Of a DNA stretch of 64,000 nt, positions 54,371 through 64,000 are shown one piece after another. How positions within the stretch are numbered: position 1 is the first letter of the stretch; every line of letters begins with the position of its first letter. The notes below the pieces were generated by a model. That model was not told where the DNA came from and made no database searches. It worked only from the letters and a program-made list of their open reading frames with translations. The position numbers and the translations under genes are program-made. The stretch is from Symsagittifera roscoffensis (taxonomy: Eukaryota; Xenacoelomorpha; Acoela; Convolutidae): NCBI RefSeq assembly GCF_963678635.1, contig NC_087065.1, positions 63,390,754 to 63,454,753 of the forward strand, in the 5' to 3' direction.

Positions 54371-57300
54371 CAGCCTTTTAGTCTCAAGTCTAACTTTTTT
54401 CATTATAGCTTCCAAGATTCCTTCTAACATAAGTGTTTGAAGCTAAAGGTTTTGTACGCATGAACTTACAAATCAATAGCATGAAATCCAAAAAAAATAC
54501 AAGATATATACTTGAGCATGCAAGTTTGACCACGAAGATTGCAAGTATAAACAAGAGTACCCGCACTGACAAGCTTGAGACCAGATTCAATCTAAATAGA
54601 TTTTTCTACAGATAATATACTGTAGCAAAATTGATTTACGATAGCCCATTCAGACACTTCAATCATCTTAGAATGGATTAGATAGATTTTTTTCAGATTT
54701 CTTATGGTTTATTGTGATTTAAATTGAACAATATGAATTTTTTCATGGCGGTGATATTCATCAAAATATCAAAAAAACTTGATTAAGCTATTTTTTCTGT
54801 TTCGAGATACTCTGAAATGAAATACTTATGATGGTGCGAATTGCCAGTGTGAATACAATCATTCCCTTTAATTTTTTAAAAAGCAATGACAACAAATTAT
54901 TCATCTGAACTTCCTCCAAAAATTATTTCCGAAGCTGACTGGTCCAAACAGTAAAAGAAATGACGCTTACAATGTCACTAAGTAGCTCGCTCTTATCGCG
55001 CAGGGTAGAAAAAACTTTTGAAAAATATTTGGACCAAAACTGAAAATCTGAGGCAATGCACTCTGTGTTTAACTGAAAATTGTGTTCTGAAACATCTGCG
55101 AATTGAAGTTTTGATTCCATTACTTGTAGGACTGCTTGTACACCACGGTCAAGGCAAAATCCTGTATGCTTCGACTGCCCCTTAATTAATACAACTGATT
55201 AGCTTGCCTGGGGTTTGAACTAAAATTTCAATCTTTTCTGATTAGAGTTTTTGCTTCTTTGGGTATGAACACTTTTAATCCGGTTAAATTGTTGAATATA
55301 ACAAGAATTGGTTTTTCTTCGCCAAAACAATACGATACATTGATATATGTTTGTTTTTGTTTTAATGTTTTGTCAAATTTAGCTATGTACTCTTGAAATT
55401 CTCATTTAGGTGTAGAAAAGTAATGAACTTGGATGTTTCAGAAAAAAAAATGCTAAAGAAATTACTGAGTCCCCTCCAAACGAAGGCTCAAGCTTTGACT
55501 TTTTGGCTGGTGTTTTTAGCTTCAAATTTTGCTTTAAAATTTGTATATTTTATAATTTCAGGTTTTTTCATCGTTGAATGGTACGGTACTGTATTTGATT
55601 CGGATTTATGAAGTTCTAAGGTTTGTAGCATGATTGTTGGTAAGTACAAAACTGCATAGGAGATCATGTTGCGTAAGTGTTTAGTAAGTTTTGGTTTCTA
55701 TGCCAGTATTTTTTATTTTTGTCTTCGACGAGAGGTTGATATAGGTTAATATACATTTGTTATTTTTTATCGTGCGGAAATTGTTCTAGTTTTGATTGAT
55801 TATTCTTTTTCGTCATCGCTGAAGTACTCATGGATCCTATTGTCACTATTTTGTAGCGTAGGATTGCTATCATGAAAAAAACTCTCGTTACTGAAGTAAT
55901 TTTGGATTCTATTTCTGATTGTTTCTGAATTAAGAACAAACAATCACAAAAGTATCTGATCTACGAAACAATTAAAAATGTCTGGGGTTGTTTTGCTTGT
56001 TTGTAGGCTTATATGCGTTTTAGGTTGAATGTTTTTTTCTGAGCTTTCAATTATCCTGTTATTTTTTCAAGTTGACGATTTTTCCTTTTTATGCTTTTTT
56101 AATCTGCGCTACTAGATGGCGTTCTCCAGAATTTATTACTTTTTGCTATGGTTTTTGGTGGCTTTTAAATTTTTTAATGAGAAGTTGCAGCTGGATATTC
56201 AATTCAGATTTAAAATTCATGTTGTTTTTTTATAAAACTTGTTTGCGCAAATATCATACAAAAATTCAGGTGTTTTTTTTCTGTTTCTCATTAAAGGTTG
56301 GATCTGGTCTATTACCATCTGTCCTTTTTGATCTAAGGAGTTTTTTTTAAATATTTTCTTCAAAAAGTTTTTTAATTGTTACTCATCTTCTATGTTTATT
56401 TTTATCACTAGTGAACCAGCTAATCAACTCGTCTCTGATTTCGTTCCAAACTAAATCTGATGTCCGTCTCTACTACCATTAAACAGCTGGACCTATTGAA
56501 ACTTAACCAAAAAATTTCTCTGTATTTTTCCATATGGGGCTTAATCATTGCCTGGGCCTAGCCTAGTGCCTAGGGATAAAGCTATCTTCTTCTCTGTTGT
56601 ATTAAAAAATCTTTACTTCTCACTTATTTCTAAACTTGTAGTGTCTCAAGAGCAAAATCTGGAAATGATATCAGATTGGTTGTTTTTTTCTTGGAGCTGA
56701 GTAATTGAAGCTTCGGATTGTTTGTGCAAAGATCAATTCTTGTTTTTTTTTGGATGACTAGAATAATCTAATTGATGAGAATCGTTCAATATTTCAGACT
56801 AAAAAGGTGTTTGCTCAATTTGCAATAACTTGCACCAATTTAACTTGTTTCTAGCCTTTCAAAAGTCAAATCTGACTACCAGAGGCTCACTTTCTAATAT
56901 ATCGAAAATCTAAATAGAGTTTTTGTTTTTCAAGTTTATACGCATTCAAAATTCCTCTGGAGTTACTCATTTTTGTCCATAGTAAAGTTACGGGGAGATA
57001 GTGCAATCTTATCTGAGAATGAGTAGCCCGTCTTTAGTGACTTTGACTTTGGTTTTCAGGGTGGTTGTCAACCGGTTGTTAGCGTGTCTTATTCGTTTTC
57101 AGGAATTGTTTTTTAAATTTAAATTTTTTTTAATATCTCTAAATTTTTAAGTTTAGAAAAAAAGAGATTGATATGTGCAGGTTTTTAGACAGCTGCGTAT
57201 GAGCAAATAATTATCATCCAAGAATGTTCCCGAGAGCAATCTTAACAAACCGTAACAGGCTCTGTAAAATCGTAAGACTTTGGTGCTAAATGGTCAAAAA

Positions 57301-57834
57301 TTTGAAGGTATGCTTATTCTTGCAACAAGCTGAAGTTCAAAAACAGCGAATCGTGTCCATATCAATTGAGGTCAATTAATCAATAATCCCATGAAAACTA
57401 AAATTTAAAAAATTGGAAAAAAAAGTTTTAAACTTTTTAAGTCATCTAACTAATCATGTTAATTTCAGTTATTAGTTTTCTGTGAATTGTTTTCATCGAG
57501 TTATTGCAATACAAAAAGAAATTAAACTACAAAACTATTATCTACCAAGTTGATTATTTTAGAAAAAATACCGCGTGATTTTGATCTCCAACTTTAGGCT
57601 TCGGGGGTTGTAGATTTGACGGCCTGTAGATACGCGGTTTTCTGGTCCGACTTTCTAAAAAAGACGAAAAAGTTTGTTAGATGAAGATTTGAGAAGTATC
57701 GCGCGTGTCTTCTGGAGTTTTTCTGCAGCTGAAGTTTCAGCTCAAAAGCGATTTATAAATTGTTATTGCGACTTTTGAATATATTGACTTAATTTTTGTG
57801 CTCGTGGTAGTTTTTGAGTTATGTACTTTTGACT
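54371..57834. other. AT-rich non-coding region
   Basis: No supported exon, RNA gene or ordered repeat on either strand. Longer frames (55393, 56072) are Phe/Leu/Lys-rich and look random. Confidence 0.5.
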
Positions 57835-58000
57835 GTACTCATAGAGTAATTTCAGATAAAGTACACCGTCTGCTCGTCACGCTATCTTATTTTCAGCCGG
57901 ATAGATTCGTGCAACTTCTTCTCTAATACCGATTTTAATCGTACTCTTATATCTCCTAGTCTCAATAGATCTAGTGTATACTGGTTTATGCGAGTTAGTT
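57835..58000 (-). repeat. Dispersed repeat module Y, copy 4 (reversed)
   Basis: The reverse complement reads TATACTAGATCTATTGAGAC-like, TAAGAGTACGATTAAAATCG, GGTATTAGAGAAGAAGTTGC and GTGACGAGCAGACGGTGTAC, matching 31000-31140, 37383-37530 and 39645-39800. Confidence 0.65.
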
Positions 58001-59779
58001 TCCAGAAGGAGAACAACAAAATTCTAAGTTTAATTCAAATTGCTCTGGTGCTGGAACTACAAGTAGTTTCAGAACTTACAACTAAGTGTAAGTGTTAGGT
58101 ATGGAATATGATTGGTTAGTTAGGAATATTTTATAGAATTAGAGAATTATATTTATAACCAATTGTAGATTCTAGTTTTTTTCTTTTTATTTTTCAATTT
58201 TTCAGGTTTTTCTACTATTATGCGGTCGAAAAAATTTTAAACTGTTGAGCCGTACTGTTGAGCATTAATCAACGTTTTTTTCTCGGCAGTTGAAGTAAAA
58301 AGTATCGGTTGGATTTGACTAGAATAAAAGAAATTTTAAAATCTTTTTCGACTTACTCCTACTGAATCATTGAAAAAATATTTCAGAAGTACATCGATAT
58401 TTAATCGATTGAAAACTGCCACCTTAACCATTTTCATTGATAATTTACTGATGATTTAGCGCTGCTGATTGGGCTTTTCAGCATAGTGCGAAACAAACAA
58501 AAAGTGTAACGGGGATTGAACCCACAAAAACTTGACAATTAATCACTAATTCATTGCGATATCGTTAATCACCATCGATAATTCATCGCTGAATAAAAAT
58601 TGTACTGTAGCTTTTTCTGACTATTTTCCAAATCAGCTGTAATCTTCGTAGCAATACTGAATCATTGATGTCTTAATGATTCAGCAAAATTTATCTATGA
58701 AATCAACTGAAACCGATTAGTTTTCTCAATAAGAACTTAGATGGCTGCAGGATGCCATTCAGATTTTTCAAGAGGGACATTTTCAAAAAAAACTCGAGCA
58801 GTTTTCAAGCTAACTCAACTTGGGCAATAAATCTGAGCAATAAATTTGGGCAGTAAACTTTTTATCAAAGTGATTAGCCTTTTTTTCTGCACCTTTTAGA
58901 GATGGTTTTCAATTATAGAAGATGGTTTTCGTTTTTGACCTGGTCGGTCAAAAAAGATATCTGAAAATAGCACCCAAGGAGGGACCCTTTGGGTGATGAG
59001 GTTGCTGAATTCCTGCGAAGAAAAGAGACGCTCCCTAAACTTGCTCATGCATTCTATATTTTTCTTTTGCAACTGTTTTTTGGGTCATTATTGTAGCCCT
59101 AGTTTGTTAACTATATTTCTGTTCATCGGTAATATTAGTTTTTAAGTAAAACTTTGCGAAGCTTACTTCGTCGTGGCGCAAAGTATGCGCAACAGTATAG
59201 TAAAAAAAGCAAACAGAATGGCTTATACATCATGGTACGTTACTAAATATTAGCTCATGTTAATTTGGCAACTAAGTCCCTGAAAAAAAAAATCAATTTG
59301 CTTTAGCTTTGCTGAATGTGACCGTATGTTAGTTTCAGATTGTATTTTTTTCCATCTTCAGGCATATTCCATCTTCTATTTGTGGATCACTATAACTTAA
59401 TCATTCATCCGTTTATTCAAAACTCAAGTTCAATTTTTTGTAACATTTGTGTGATAAATGCTATCGAGCCATTGTAATGCCGCGCAATTTTTACTGCGAA
59501 ATAAAAAAGCGGTCAGAAACTGCCATACAATGAGCATAAGCCGTCAGTTGACAACAAACAATAACAACTGTTTTTTCACTCAAGCCTGAAAAATTGATCG
59601 TTTCTGGTTTTGTAGTAGCTATATATAAAACACTCGAAAAAATTATATATATTTTTTAGTTTATAAAAAGTTTAACAATAGTTTTAGTACGTTACTGGGT
59701 CTCTTTATAACAAAAATTTTGGTGTGACTTTAGCTGACGGACCTCTAATTTTGACTTCTAAATTTAATCGCAAAGCATT
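58001..59779. other. AT-rich non-coding region
   Basis: Short repetitions only: TACTGAATCATTGA at about 58366 and 58659, and TGGGCAATAAATCTGAGCA / TGGGCAGTAAAC near 58825. GGGGATTGAACCC at 58511 is a reversed B-box-like word without a tRNA fold. Confidence 0.45.
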
Positions 59780-59817
59780 ATGGTTATGAGCAAGCCAGAT
59801 CTATCAGAATCAAAAAG
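59780..59817 (+). CDS. Candidate first coding exon of the calpain gene (A)
   Basis: ATGGTTATGAGCAAG... encodes MVMSKPDLSESK and ends in AAAAAG|GTTAGT, a good donor in phase 2. The first calpain exon at 63150 begins in phase 2, and joining gives SESK-R-FKQIKQKHL without a break. The intron would be about 3.3 kb. It competes with the candidate at 60170-60186; both could be used as alternative starts. Support is splice logic only. Confidence 0.35.
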
Positions 59818-60169
59818 GTTAGTACTATTTTATATACATGCGCTTTTGATTAATTTGTCTTTTACTCGACCATTTCGTTTTTTTTTCTATCAAACTAAAG
59901 GTAAGCGCATTCTCATACGCTTTTGCATCAGAGGTGTACAATGTAATTACGACGAGCAATTAATTGACATCGTACACTGAGCAGAAAAAGGTAAAACAAA
60001 ACTCGCCAAAAACTAAATCACCTATGCCAGATTAAACGAGCAAAAGTGAGAGCAAGTACCAACACAACAAGTTTAGTTTAACTTTGTGCATATATCAATT
60101 TAGAAGTCGAAAAATCAGCAAGCGTTCACATTTGTTATTCTTGTGAAATTGATTCGAACTTTACTAAAA

Positions 60170-60186
60170 ATGGAGCCTTCACAAAG
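60170..60186 (+). CDS. Candidate first coding exon of the calpain gene (B)
   Basis: AAAAATGGAGCCTTCACAAAG|GTAGGC: a good start context, MEPSQ, then a strong donor, also in phase 2 and so compatible with the exon at 63150 (MEPSQ-R-FKQIK). Very short, so the evidence is limited to start context, donor and phase. Confidence 0.3.
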
Positions 60187-61144
60187 GTAGGCGCGACAGT
60201 TTTCTGACTATAAGGGTCTCGTTCATAGTTTTTAGCCATGTCATGGGAAACAATCAGCTTAATTGGAATTTTTTAAAACCTTGAAAACAACCTGAATCAT
60301 GTCAATTTGACATAATTTTCAAAACTCTAGAAAGGTTTTCTCGCACTGACAAAAATGGATTTCGATCGATTTTAGTATGAAAAAAGTATGCAGATTAAAT
60401 TGAAATCGATTTAAGTTGTAAAAAAGTAAGTTAATCAAAAAGAAAAATTCAGATTGATTAGGATCGATTTTAAATCCATTTAAGTTCGTAAAATGTACAT
60501 GGTTAATCGATTTGGATCGACTTTAAAGCGGGTTCTTTTATATCTAATGCCGACCTAAAATTTGGAAATTATTTCAAACAAGGGCCCTCAAAATCAAATT
60601 TGCGGAACATACTTTAACTTGGAGATTGCAGTTTTTGTTGGACCGCTTTTAGCTTAGGTACAAAATTGAGCTTTGCCAACATCAAACTCCGCAAAAAAAT
60701 GCATTACATGTTTACGATGAAACTGTTCACAAAAAAACTGAGTCTTACATAAAATGCTGAATGCTTAGTTTTTCTGGGTTCAGTTAAAAGCCTATATTTT
60801 ACAATTCGTCTTGATTGAATTGTCACTGATATACTTTTTTTTTGGGGTGTAGACTATTTTTGAAAAATTTTGCGCAAACGCGCTGAAAAAAGGCCCGGCG
60901 ATTATGTTGATAGGACCACATACAACAAACCTCCCAAGTTGGGCGTAGTTATGAGCAATAATTTGTAAAAATCAGACTAACTCTGTTTTTAGTTCAGTAT
61001 TTAGGTAGAAACTCTGTTAATCTTTCTTTACTTCTAACACTTGATATCAAACACTTGATCTCTTAGATGTTGTTGGAAATCATGATTTGGTGTCAGCTAT
61101 CAGGATAAAAAAATTGCTCTTTTCGTCTTATCAATACTCAGATT
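60187..61144. other. Putative calpain intron 1, left part
   Basis: AT-rich. 60355-60540 has several imperfect GATCGATTTTAA / AATCGATTTAAGT units. No exon recognised. Confidence 0.4.
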
Positions 61145-61609
61145 CAGGGGCGGATTTAGGGGGGTCGGGGGGGGGGGACACTTTTCTTCCCCTCAAGGAT
61201 TCGACTTTGGGTCCCCCCTTTGTCCTCAGGGATTCGACTTTGGGTCCCCCCTTTGTCCCCCCTTTTCTTCTCACTCAGGGTCCCCCCTTTGTTCTATTTT
61301 GAAATTTTGAGATATCCATATTTGGTGACAGTCCCTAAAAAATTTTTTAAATACTAATTTTCAAGGTAGAGCGCGCGCCGAAAAAGTGCTGTTTTTATCA
61401 AAATTTTCCAAAATGCCTAAAAGTGTCATTTTTGGCCTGTTTTTTCAAAATTTTGCCTGCGGCGCAGAAATTTTGACCAGAAAAGGGTCTTTTCAATGCT
61501 CTGGGAAAGCGCGGAAAATCTATTTGGACAGCTTAAAAAAAGGTCGACAAAATTTTCGATTTTTTTTTGAAAATCCGCCACCTCTCGAGAAAGTTCTAGA
61601 TTCGCCCTG
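61145..61609 (+). mobile_element. hAT-type MITE, second copy
   Basis: 465 bp, ends CAGGGGCGGATTTAGG / CTAGATTCGCCCTG, flanked by CTCAGATT (61137-61144) and CACAGATT (61610-61617), an 8-bp target duplication with one mismatch. Interior words TGCCTGCGGC.CAGAAA, AGGGTCTTTT and GAAAATCCGCC match the copy at 23321-23709. It carries its own G run after the left end and a small tandem repeat GGATTCGACTTTGGGTCCCC (61198-61250). Confidence 0.88.
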
Positions 61610-61617
61610 CACAGATT

Positions 61618-63149
61618 ATTTGTGACAAAAATTTTTTTGTTTGTGTGTCAGTTTTTGTTTTTTTTATCGACTTCTCCCAGAATAACATAAAACTAGACCA
61701 AGTCAGACAAAGTGATCCAAGCACAGCTTTTTGCTAACGTTTTTAAAGATGAATTACATGGATAAAAAACGTACAAAAAAGGCAAACTTGCGTGTGATCA
61801 CTATCTAACACTCTTGAGTATGTCGTCGTTTTTTAAAAAAGTTTGCTATGCGTGAATTGACTCAAAAAGATAATCAAACAAAATTCATACATTTTTAACT
61901 TCTTCTCATACTTTTCAAAAATGGTTGGAAAATTTGGTGACTAGTTTTTTACGTATATTGTGTAACAAAAGCATTTTTGCACCGACCATCCCCCTAAAAA
62001 ATTAGTGTAAAACTATGCAATAACTTGTGTTTTCCCCAAATTAAAATTCCCCAAACTGCTTCAAATTAAAATTGGTAGGGAGTTATGCGTGGAACTCTAT
62101 TAAAACTACATTGCTGATGGTGATGTAAATAGCACTCTCCAAATGCGAACGTATACGATTTCTAGTTTCGAAAGTAGAATTTAGTTTTTAGATTTTCTGC
62201 CGAATATAAATTTTACCTGTTATCCAGTTTTCTCAAATTGGGTTAATTGTTATAAAAAAACGCCAATCATAACTCGTTCTAGATATTCAAAAAGCTTGAA
62301 GGGCATCTTTTTTTTTTTGAAATTCAAAAATTGAGATCTTTTCAACAAAGTCAGCGATTTTTATAATGTTTACTTGCGTTCATATATTTAGACTATATTT
62401 AGACTTATTGACGCAAAACTTTAATTGACACTATGAAATTCCTTTGTAAATTATCCACAAAAATAAATATATGATGTCGTAATTTACTTTTTACATTTGA
62501 AATTATAAAGTTTTTTTAGCTAAGGACTGAATTAGACGAATTTTGATTAGAGGCTGACCTTCCACAGTTTAGTTATTCTACAGTTTAAACGGTTTCTAAG
62601 CTATTATTACCCCTCATTCTGCCTTTTTTAGTCACCAACTAAAACCAAATTAACAAAAAATGAAGACAAAATTGAGAAAGAAAAAATTGCAACAAATTAT
62701 ATTCAATTGAGTAAAAAAGCATAAGCAAAAATCTTATAGGTGGGCTTCGAACAACAAAAAAAAGTTCCGAGAATTTTTCCCAGTTTTAGTTTCCGACTAA
62801 TAATTCCGAGCATAAGAGTCGGCAAATATCCAAACATATGATAATTGTTTCTGGAAATGAGGACATGAAATATCAACCTCTACTCTTTGTAATAAACAGA
62901 CAAAAATTAATTAAAAGATAAATGCTGTTTTTTTTTCAAAAGAAGATAATGATCGGGACCTTTTGGCCAACTATTGCAGCTAACGGATGTTTTGTTTCCG
63001 ATTTTTTTACAGAAGTTGTCAATTTGAAAATAATAATTCAAAAAACAATATGGTATTTGTCAACTTTTTACCTGGAAACAAGACCACTACAGAAAACGTT
63101 TTCTGAAAATTTTCTTAAAAGCAAAAATTGAAACGAATCGTCTGTTCAG
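61618..63149. other. AT-rich region before the calpain exon
   Basis: Probably intronic. No exon-like sequence. Ends in TCTGTTCAG, the acceptor of the calpain exon. Confidence 0.5.
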
Positions 63150-63358
63150 ATTTAAGCAGATCAAGCAGAAGCACCTGAAGACTCGCACTCTGTTCGAGGA
63201 CAATGAGTTCCCCGCAATATCCGCGTCCATCGACCCCGGCAACCCCCAGAAGTACGACAAGCACAACATCGAGTGGCTCAGACCCACTGAGCTGTTCGAG
63301 CATCCCGCCATGTTCGTGGACGAGGCCAGCCAGCTCGACATCTGTCAGGGCATGCTCG
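63150..63358 (+). CDS. Calpain exon: start of the cysteine protease core, oxyanion Gln
   Basis: Calpains are cytosolic, calcium-dependent cysteine proteases that cleave regulatory and cytoskeletal proteins. This exon encodes FKQIKQKHLKTRTLFEDNEF, then WLRPTELFEHPAMFVDEAS and ICQGMLG, the classical entry into protease subdomain PC1. LFED.EFPA is the usual N-terminal signature and the Gln at 63346-63348 is the oxyanion-hole residue six positions before the catalytic Cys. The acceptor is TCTGTTCAG|A (an alternative AG ten bases later keeps a phase-0 start). The donor is ATGCTCG|GTCAGT, and the split Gly codon continues in the next exon. Strong GC bias compared with the flanks. Which calpain subtype this is cannot be told from the fragment. 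Confidence 0.92.
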
Positions 63359-63927
63359 GTCAGTTTACTCAGAATTTAATCAGTTTGATCAGGTCAATGA
63401 GGAGTTCATATCGATGTATGAGCACTTATAAAAACTAATTTAGTGTCAAAAAAATCTTCGAGATGTTCGCTTTAAAAAGTGGACTACGAAAGTTTCCAAA
63501 AAAAACACGACAATATTTTCAAATTAATTATTTTTGACTCCTTGATTCTCCTAGTCCGATCTAAACATTTACTAAGGTTTCCGTCCTGAACGAGAAACTA
63601 GAAATGAGCAGAAACTAGTAACTTCTTTTATGAGAGATTTCAGTCGAGTTGAAAATATCAAAAAATATAGCATTAATCCTTTCTCGATCTCGTTTCGACT
63701 GGATTTTTCCATTTTTTTTCAGTCTCGCATTAATTTTTGCTTAAGAAATTTGAAGCTGTAAAGCAAAGCTCAAATAGTACTCATCTCAAAGGCAGACGAA
63801 TTACTGTTGTTGAAAGCGATTTTTATGAATGTCTTTTTCTTTTTAGTTGCCTTAACTTTTTTTTACTGAGTTTCAATAAGTATCGGTATTCAAGGCTGAA
63901 AAAATGTACAATAATTCTATGTTTCAG
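63359..63927 (+). other. Calpain intron, 569 bp
   Basis: GTCAGTTTAC to TATGTTTCAG, phase 1. Nothing recognised inside. Confidence 0.85.
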
Positions 63928-64000
63928 GTGACTGTTGGCTGCTTGCGTCAATCGCCAGTCTGACGGCTGACAAGGAACATCTGAACATGGTGGTACCACC
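63928..64000 (+). CDS. Calpain exon with catalytic cysteine (runs off the window)
   Basis: After the split Gly codon it reads DCWLLASIASLTADKEHLNM, the catalytic-Cys motif of calpains (LGDCWLLA.IASLT); the Cys codon is 63933-63935. The exon is cut by the window edge, so the His/Asn of the triad, the C2-like domain and any penta-EF-hand domain are not seen. Confidence 0.92.

Noticed and set aside
58505-58525. Reversed B-box word GGGTTCAATCCCC as a tRNA
   Set aside because: No D arm, anticodon arm or acceptor stem could be built around it.

Overview
This window is nuclear DNA from a multicellular animal. Genes are split by GT-AG introns (one is GC-AG), exons are clearly more GC-rich than the AT-rich sequence around them, and the recognisable proteins are animal families: PLAA, the ciliary coiled-coil protein MNS1, a classical calpain and a secreted PAN/C-type-lectin protein. 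The density of repeats and the intron sizes suggest an invertebrate. The lineage cannot be fixed from the sequence alone.

Layout. 0-5.8 kb: AT-rich DNA with a roughly 3.4 kb inverted-repeat element that carries about seven tandem copies of a ~260 bp satellite. 5.8-12.1 kb: PLAA on the + strand (WD40 propeller, PFU and PUL domains); its first WD blade was not found. Its last intron is 3.84 kb, begins with GC instead of GT, and holds the remains of an LTR-type retroelement. 12.85-16.4 kb: a complete six-exon MNS1 gene (497 aa), 760 bp downstream of PLAA. 17.6-20.5 kb: a GC-rich, 5'-truncated, frameshifted non-LTR retrotransposon on the - strand (reverse transcriptase, RNase H, terminal zinc motif). 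20.5-51 kb: a gene desert built from repeats. It includes two hAT-type MITEs (the second lies at 61 kb), 30-bp and 29-bp GC-rich minisatellites, a Tc1/mariner-like fold-back MITE whose empty site survives in a neighbouring tandem duplicate, an inverted triplication, and a ~860 bp satellite that carries a serine-tRNA-like module. 51.3-53.2 kb: two exons of a secreted PAN / thrombospondin-like / C-type-lectin protein on the - strand. 53.4-54.4 kb: another fold-back element. 59.8-64 kb: the start of a calpain gene on the + strand, running off the right edge, with two possible leader exons.

The genes do not form an obvious functional cluster. PLAA acts in ubiquitin/p97 turnover, MNS1 in ciliary and flagellar axonemes, calpain in calcium-dependent proteolysis, and the PAN/CTLD protein probably in extracellular recognition. 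The most informative parts of the window are its transposon and satellite structures, several of which record their own insertion history.
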